Below are positions 41,357-45,512 of a stretch of DNA of 45,512 nucleotides, piece after piece. Positions within the stretch are counted from its first letter, which is position 1, and each line of letters starts with the position of its first letter. The notes beneath the pieces are model-generated. The model was not told the origin of the DNA. It was given only the letters and a program-made list of their open reading frames with translations, and searched no databases. A program made the position numbers and the translations under genes. The stretch covers positions 496 through 46,007 of the forward strand of contig NZ_BMKZ01000024.1 of the NCBI RefSeq assembly GCF_014644735.1, read 5' to 3'. Source of the DNA: Caldalkalibacillus thermarum (lineage in GTDB: Bacteria > Bacillota > Bacilli > Caldalkalibacillales > Caldalkalibacillaceae).

Positions 41357-42234
41357 GATACGCTTTCTTTCCCGGGTGTACATTGGAATCGGCGGCAGCG
41401 GAATTGATGATTTCCACCAAAAAGGTCGCTTCCGCCTTAGGCATCGAATTGATTGAATTGGAAGGATGGACTTGCTGCGGGGCAACGCATTTACAAGATG
41501 TTGACGAGCAATTGGCTCTGGCGATCAATGCGCGCAACATCGCCTTGGCCGAACAGCTGAACGCGCCGCTGCTTACCGTTTGCAACACTTGCACGCTTAT
41601 GCTGCGGACGGCAAAGAAAACGCTCGATGAAAATCTACAGCTGAAAGAAATAACGAATCAAAGATTGAGCAGCGCAAATGTGGAATATCAAGGTACAAGT
41701 GAAGTGACCCACTTGTTGTGGGCCCTTATTCAAGATTATGGCCTTGAAAATTTAAGGGCAAAAGTAAAAAGACCGCTCAAGGGCTTGAAGGTTGCCAATT
41801 TTTACGGCTGTCACATCATTCGGCCGCAAGAAGTGTTGGGATTTGAAAACCATATGAATCCCCGTTCGATGGAGATGGTCGTGGAAGCGCTTGGGGCGGA
41901 GAGTGTCGAATTTTCTCAAAGGTTGGCCTGCTGCGGCTTCCACGCTGTTTTTCCAGCGGAAAAAGAAGTGATGAGACTGACAGCGTTAAACTGCTTGTCG
42001 CCGAAAAAGGCCGGTGCCCATTGCATTGTGACCCCCTGTCCTCTATGCCAGATGCAGCTCGATATGTACCAGCCCGATGCGCAAAAAGGATGCCGCGACA
42101 ATATTACCATGCCTGTTCTGCATCTCCCGCAGCTCATCGGATTGGCCCTTGGATTCGAACCGGAAGAATTAGCCATTAACCGACATATTGTTGACGCGAT
42201 TCCGGTGCTGCGGCAACATATAGGAGTAATATAA
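41353..42234 (+). CDS. HdrB-like CCG-domain subunit (SdhE/MfrE)
   Basis: The 293-residue protein has two cysteine-rich CCG domains of the heterodisulfide reductase HdrB type: C9, C41-C42, C77 and C80 (CX31CCX34CX2C), then C153, C193-C194, C229 and C232. In class E succinate dehydrogenases and epsilonproteobacterial MfrABE, this subunit (SdhE/MfrE) replaces the cytochrome b anchor and handles the quinone side. No hydrophobic transmembrane span is seen, so binding to the membrane would be peripheral. The ATG overlaps the iron-sulfur gene's stop (ATGA). This is unrelated to the flavinylation factor also called SdhE. It ends the operon. Confidence 0.92.
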   Translation: MRYAFFPGCTLESAAAELMISTKKVASALGIELIELEGWTCCGATHLQDVDEQLALAINARNIALAEQLNAPLLTVCNTCTLMLRTAKKTLDENLQLKEITNQRLSSANVEYQGTSEVTHLLWALIQDYGLENLRAKVKRPLKGLKVANFYGCHIIRPQEVLGFENHMNPRSMEMVVEALGAESVEFSQRLACCGFHAVFPAEKEVMRLTALNCLSPKKAGAHCIVTPCPLCQMQLDMYQPDAQKGCRDNITMPVLHLPQLIGLALGFEPEELAINRHIVDAIPVLRQHIGVI

Positions 42235-42290
42235 TTTGTATTGGTGCTCATTGAATTAATTCAGCATTTATTATAGGCGGTGTAAATACG

Positions 42291-42320
42291 GGGGATCAGC
42301 TTCATGAGGCTGGTCCCCTT
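42291..42320 (+). terminator. Terminator of the dicarboxylate/fumarate reductase operon
   Basis: GGGGATCAGC (42291-42300) pairs with GCTGGTCCCC (42309-42318), including one T-G pair, followed by a short TTTAT. The rest of the 42235-42514 gap shows no gene or other clear signal. Confidence 0.65.
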
Positions 42321-42514
42321 TATGGTGCCTGTTGACTGACATCGTTTGGCGGACATCGTTTCAGGGATGGAGTTGATGGTGGCTCTCTTTTGTACTAAAA
42401 TTTCAGTATCGTCAGAGAGTATGGATTGTTAAAATCAGCTGGTTTTATCATAAATGAAGGGTTTACTATTGGTCACCCACAATTTGGTGAACCTGCAGTA
42501 CACGGGGGTGAATC

Positions 42515-43003
42515 ATGATGAAAACCAACGCCATGAGGTTATTGGAGCAGCATCAGGTTGAATATCAAATATTGACTTTCACCTATGATGAAACAGATTT
42601 AGAGGCAACGCAAGCAGCGAAAGAAGTCGGCCTGCCTCCGTCACAGGTATTTAAAACACTGGTACTAAATGGGGACAAGACCGGAATTGTGCTGGCTTCC
42701 CTGCCTGCGGATTGCGACTTAAACCTGAAAGCGCTGGCCCGGGCCAGCGGCAACAAAAAAGTAGAACTGTTGCCAGTTAAAGAGATCCCCAAAGTGACTG
42801 GATATGTCCGGGGAGGGGTCTCTCCAGTGGGTATGAAGAAAAATTACCTGTTCTATATTGACCATCGTGTGACAAAGGAAGAAAAAGTAGCGGTCAGCGG
42901 TGGCAAACGGGGCGTGCTGATGATGCTAAGGAGCAGAGATTTAATTAAAATCACCAATGCAGTGTTGGCAGATCTGTGTCATACAGACAGAACTAGATCA
43001 TAA
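42515..43003 (+). CDS. YbaK/EbsC family Cys-tRNA(Pro)/Cys-tRNA(Cys) deacylase
   Basis: The 162-residue protein matches the YbaK editing domain: KTNAMRLLEQHQVEYQI at the start, QVFKTLVLNGDKTG with the functional lysine, VTGYVRGGVSPVGMKK and the C-terminal INPGRRG-like segment (VSGGKRGVLM). YbaK hydrolyses mischarged Cys-tRNA(Pro) in trans. The start is one of two adjacent ATGs (42515 or 42518) after GGGGGTG. It is followed 59 bases later by an unrelated transporter gene with its own ribosome site. Confidence 0.92.
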   Translation: MMKTNAMRLLEQHQVEYQILTFTYDETDLEATQAAKEVGLPPSQVFKTLVLNGDKTGIVLASLPADCDLNLKALARASGNKKVELLPVKEIPKVTGYVRGGVSPVGMKKNYLFYIDHRVTKEEKVAVSGGKRGVLMMLRSRDLIKITNAVLADLCHTDRTRS

Positions 43004-43062
43004 ATCAGAATGTAAAGGGCAGGCAAGCGTGTAAGAGACACGGTTACAGGGGGAACGGAAAA

Positions 43063-43953
43063 ATGGATTCAAGAGTTGCTGGCAGTTTGGTTCTTTTGGC
43101 GGCAGTCTTATGGGGCACGACGGGCACCGCCCAAGCCTTTGCCCCCCAAGGGGCAAGTCCCCTGGCCATTGGTGCCATGCGCCTGGCAGTGGGAGGATTG
43201 GCCTTATTATGTTTTGTACTCGTACGGGGCACCCTTAGCCGTAAAAAAGCATGGCCGCTTGGGGCTACCTTGATAGCAGCTGTAAGCATGGCCCTTTATC
43301 AGCCCCTGTTTTTTTCGGCTGTCGCTTCAACGGGAGTGGCCGTTGGAACTGTGGTGGCCATCGGCAGTGCCCCTATTTTGGCCGGGATGTTAGAATATGT
43401 TTTTCGCGGCGTTAAACCGGGCCAAAGATGGTGGCTGGCTACTGCACTGGCTGTGGCGGGCTGTGTCCTTTTGCTCGGTCATCAAGGGGAAGTGAGTATC
43501 AATATTGGAGGCCTGTTGATGGCGCTTGGGGCAGGCTTTAGTTTTGCCGTCTATACTTTGGTCAGCAAGGGGTTGCTGGCCCAACATCGGCCTGAAGAGG
43601 TTGTAGCTGTCGTCTTTAGTTTAAGTGCTGTGTTGCTGTCTCCTCTCTTATTCTTCTATGACTTAAGCTGGTTGCTGGAGATGAGGGGTTGGGCTGTCGT
43701 GTTGCATCTTGGATTGGTCGCCACTGCATTGGCCTACCTGCTGTTTGTGCGGGGCTTGACAGGGATACCTGCTGCGCATGCTGTCACCCTTTCTCTGGCC
43801 GAACCCTTAACAGCTGCGCTGTTGGGTATTTTTCTCGTCGGGGAGATATTAACATCAACTGCTAAGTTTGGTATTGCACTTTTGTTTTTAGGTTTAAGCC
43901 TTTTGACGGTCCGGTTTCGTTTCTTGCAACAGGGAAATGTCCCCAAAAAATGA
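43063..43953 (+). CDS. EamA/DMT family transporter
   Basis: The 296-residue protein has ten predicted membrane helices arranged as two EamA repeats (about 5-135 and 145-285). Typical features are LAAVLWGTTGTAQAFAP in the first helix, the end of the first repeat at GCVLLLGHQGE, and SLAEPLTAALLGIFLVGE near the end of the second. Such proteins export metabolites or amino acids; the substrate cannot be told from sequence. GGGGGAACGG precedes the ATG. It is flanked by a YbaK gene and an MFS gene, with no evident functional link. Confidence 0.9.
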   Translation: MDSRVAGSLVLLAAVLWGTTGTAQAFAPQGASPLAIGAMRLAVGGLALLCFVLVRGTLSRKKAWPLGATLIAAVSMALYQPLFFSAVASTGVAVGTVVAIGSAPILAGMLEYVFRGVKPGQRWWLATALAVAGCVLLLGHQGEVSINIGGLLMALGAGFSFAVYTLVSKGLLAQHRPEEVVAVVFSLSAVLLSPLLFFYDLSWLLEMRGWAVVLHLGLVATALAYLLFVRGLTGIPAAHAVTLSLAEPLTAALLGIFLVGEILTSTAKFGIALLFLGLSLLTVRFRFLQQGNVPKK

Positions 43954-43961
43954 CCATGTGT

Positions 43962-43977
43962 TGTGACATAGTTCATA
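43962..43977 (+). promoter_or_regulatory. Imperfect Fnr-like site upstream of the MFS gene
   Basis: TGTGACATAGTTCATA matches TGTGA-N6-TCACA with one mismatch (TCATA). It is weaker than the three perfect sites at 29-36 kb and could be chance. Confidence 0.25.
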
Positions 43978-44046
43978 TTAGAACCAGGGCCCTCTTGTTA
44001 CGATGAAGTTACGAAACGGTTTTTCTCTTTTAAAGGAGAGACAGCC

Positions 44047-45195
44047 ATGCATTACTTTATTTACTTTGTAATTATCGTCAGCTTTTTTGATAATTTTACC
44101 CAGTTGCCCATTATTTCGGTCTATGCTCAAGAGCTGGGAGGCAGTCCTTTTCTGATTGGCCTAGTGGTGGGCCTGTATTCCTTTAGCAACATGGTAAGTA
44201 ATGTGGTTGCCGGCCGGTGGATCGACCGTTGGGGACGCAAAAAAATCATGGTGGCCGGCATGCTCATGGCGGGTGTTAGCGTGGCCTTGTATGCCTTTGT
44301 CAGCACCGCACAGCAGTTGGCTGTGGTACGCTTCTTACATGGCATAGGGAGCGGTCTGTTAGTCCCCGCTGCTTATGCCTTTTTGGGAGACCGTACCAAA
44401 GGCAAAGGACGGGGCCAGGCGATGGCCTTGTCAGGAGCCGCTATCGGTGTGGCTGCCATTGTCGGCCCGGCTTACGGGGGCATTATCGCCCAGCGGCTGG
44501 GATTGGACTGGGTGTTTGTCAGTGTGGCCATACTGTTGATCTTGACAGCAGTGTTGGTCTTCTTGTTTTTGCCGGACCATTATCAGGGTGCAGGGAGCGG
44601 GAAAGCGGATCGGTATGATCTGCTGAGGCTGTTGAAGAATCCTCAGTTGAATCAGGCTTATTTGGGTGCGTTTGCCTTGATGTTTGCAGTAGGGATCTTG
44701 ACGATGATGTTACCGTTGAAAGTGGATGCTCTGGGCTTTGGGTCAGCTTTGACAGGCGTGCTGATGAGTGTCTATGGCTTGGTGGCCATTGTATTGTTTG
44801 TCTTGCCTACCAACCGCCTGTCTGACCGGCTGGGGCGCATTAAACCGATGATATACGGTTTGCTGTTGCTCGGCACGGCGTTGCTCGTCTTAAGCCTGTT
44901 CAGCATGCAGCCTGCCATGTTTATAGCCATGGTGGTGTTTGGGGCTGGCTTTGCCTTGCTGTTTCCCGCCATTGCGGCACTGGTGGTTGATCAGGCGCGT
45001 AGAGAAGAGAGGGGACGTGCATTTGGCTTGTTTTATGCTTTTTTCTCTCTGGGGGTTGTCATTGGTCCCCTGGTGGTGGGTAGTTTGGCTGTAGCCCCTG
45101 ATCAGGGCTTGCTCGTAGGTGCGGTTGGGATCTTGCTGATGGGCATCGTGCTCATCGCCCGCAACCGCATGGTTTTGTTCGTCAGTCACAAGTGA
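44047..45195 (+). CDS. Major facilitator superfamily transporter
   Basis: The 382-residue protein has about 12 membrane helices. The MFS loop 2-3 signature appears as GRWIDRWGRKKIMVAG, and a second copy between helices 8 and 9 as NRLSDRLGRIKPMIYG. GSGLLVPAAYAFLGDRTKGKGRG follows helix 4, as in drug-efflux-type members. The substrate is unknown; a drug:proton antiporter of the 12-helix class is plausible. AAAGGAGAGA precedes the ATG. The stop codon lies only 8 bases before the right IS copy, so the insertion just spared the gene. Confidence 0.92.
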   Translation: MHYFIYFVIIVSFFDNFTQLPIISVYAQELGGSPFLIGLVVGLYSFSNMVSNVVAGRWIDRWGRKKIMVAGMLMAGVSVALYAFVSTAQQLAVVRFLHGIGSGLLVPAAYAFLGDRTKGKGRGQAMALSGAAIGVAAIVGPAYGGIIAQRLGLDWVFVSVAILLILTAVLVFLFLPDHYQGAGSGKADRYDLLRLLKNPQLNQAYLGAFALMFAVGILTMMLPLKVDALGFGSALTGVLMSVYGLVAIVLFVLPTNRLSDRLGRIKPMIYGLLLLGTALLVLSLFSMQPAMFIAMVVFGAGFALLFPAIAALVVDQARREERGRAFGLFYAFFSLGVVIGPLVVGSLAVAPDQGLLVGAVGILLMGIVLIARNRMVLFVSHK

Positions 45196-45203
45196 ACATG
45201 GTG

Positions 45204-45512
45204 GTGTGAGTCAAGTATTTCCGGGCAGAATTTTTTATGTCCTTCATTCATGTAAGCGGATTCATTGTTTGAGGGTACTCTCTTGGTCATCTCTTATCCC
45301 GTTTTAAAAACCAACCAATCCCTTTAATGCCCGGTACACGGGCAGATTGGCCTGACCTTTCAGGTAGGGGATGTTGTCTCTGGCCACCTGTTCGAAGGTC
45401 TTGGTCACCTTTTCTGCATAACCTTTCGGTGGTTTGTCCTCCTCCTGGCTTGTTGGCCATGCTTCCACCCGCCCAAACAGGGTTTTTAAGCCCAGGTTGT
45501 CTAAACGGGCTA
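45204..45512 (-). mobile_element. 3' part of an insertion sequence (right copy)
   Basis: The element runs off the window end. Its terminus GTGTGAGTCAAG starts at 45204, where similarity to the left copy (1-100, opposite orientation) begins. It contains a 100-base non-coding tail and the 3' end of the transposase gene on the minus strand. A target duplication cannot be checked because the other IS end is outside the window. Confidence 0.8.
45304..45512 (-). CDS. Transposase, C-terminal fragment (cut by window end)
   Basis: An open minus-strand frame of 68 codons enters from the window end and stops with TAA at 45306-45304. It reads RLDNLGLKTLFGRVEAWP, then a charged stretch, and ends VYRALKGLVGF. 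The placement inside a repeated element with a defined terminus makes a DDE-type transposase the natural reading. I cannot name the IS family, because the catalytic residues lie outside the window. Confidence 0.65.
   Translation of the reverse strand, partial: ARLDNLGLKTLFGRVEAWPTSQEEDKPPKGYAEKVTKTFEQVARDNIPYLKGQANLPVYRALKGLVGF

Noticed and set aside
43962-43977. A fourth Fnr operon at the MFS gene
   Set aside because: The right half-site is mismatched, and the MFS gene has no evident anaerobic link, so it is kept only as a low-confidence site.
1-45512. Recent composite transposon bounded by two IS copies
   Set aside because: The IS tails differ at about 8 of 100 positions and the content is mostly core chromosomal genes in partly conserved order.
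1-45512. CRISPR array, tRNA, rRNA or prophage genes
   Set aside because: No regularly spaced repeats, cloverleaf-type genes or phage structural genes were seen when reading the window.

Overview
The window reads as chromosome of a Gram-positive, endospore-forming member of the Bacillaceae, most likely a thermophilic or alkaliphilic relative of Caldalkalibacillus. This rests on gene content (ylaN, ftsW, pycA, ricF/ylbF, ylbC-like, ydbST, ytvI-like, yugN-like and an sspM-like spore gene), strong AGGAGG ribosome sites, frequent TTG/GTG starts, and a strikingly acidic surface lipoprotein. The assignment is inference from protein similarity recalled by eye. Both window ends lie in the 3' part of related insertion sequences in opposite orientation, which looks like a contig bounded by repeats. 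No rRNA, tRNA, CRISPR array or prophage was seen.  Layout: 1-100 IS tail. 117-10612: ylaN, rocD (ornithine aminotransferase), two small unknown genes, acsA with a cre-like site in its promoter, a DUF309 gene, ftsW, pyc (the ftsW and pyc frames overlap) and an acidic lipoprotein. 10639-12455: an sspM-like minor spore protein gene (minus strand) and a two-gene ABC exporter whose ATPase has degenerate motifs. 12559-19813: YtvI-like permease, an atypical SDR, Asp23, YugN-like and CBS proteins, then a small helical protein plus a CAP-domain protein behind a promoter carrying a LexA-type box, a GDPD phosphodiesterase, an unknown basic protein and a cytosolic HtrA-like protease. 19899-25863: PrcB-domain protein, an XPB-type helicase with its large helicase-associated partner, ricF, and an M23 lipoprotein. 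25939-28898 (minus strand): ydbT, ydbS and an orphan shortened thiM.  29043-42234 is an anaerobic/redox block. Three perfect TGTGA-N6-TCACA palindromes precede (a) a doxX-like gene, (b) adhE-pflB-pflA and (c) a seven-gene operon encoding a dicarboxylate (DASS/CitT) transporter, a small four-cysteine protein, both subunits of a class I fumarase, and a fumarate reductase/succinate dehydrogenase of the class E (SdhABE/MfrABE) type with an HdrB-like CCG subunit and no cytochrome b anchor. Read together, (b) handles pyruvate and acetyl-CoA disposal without oxygen, and (c) could import malate or fumarate, interconvert them and reduce fumarate to succinate. The sites fit Fnr; those of (b) and (c) also fit the NADH-sensing repressor Rex almost as well. 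Operon (c) uses alanine codons differently from its neighbours, suggesting acquisition.  42515-45195 carries a YbaK-type deacylase, an EamA transporter and an MFS transporter; 45204-45512 is the second IS copy. Against the Bacillus subtilis order ylaN-ftsW-pycA-cta-ylb, genes have been inserted between ylaN and ftsW, and the cytochrome caa3 (cta) genes expected after pyc are absent.
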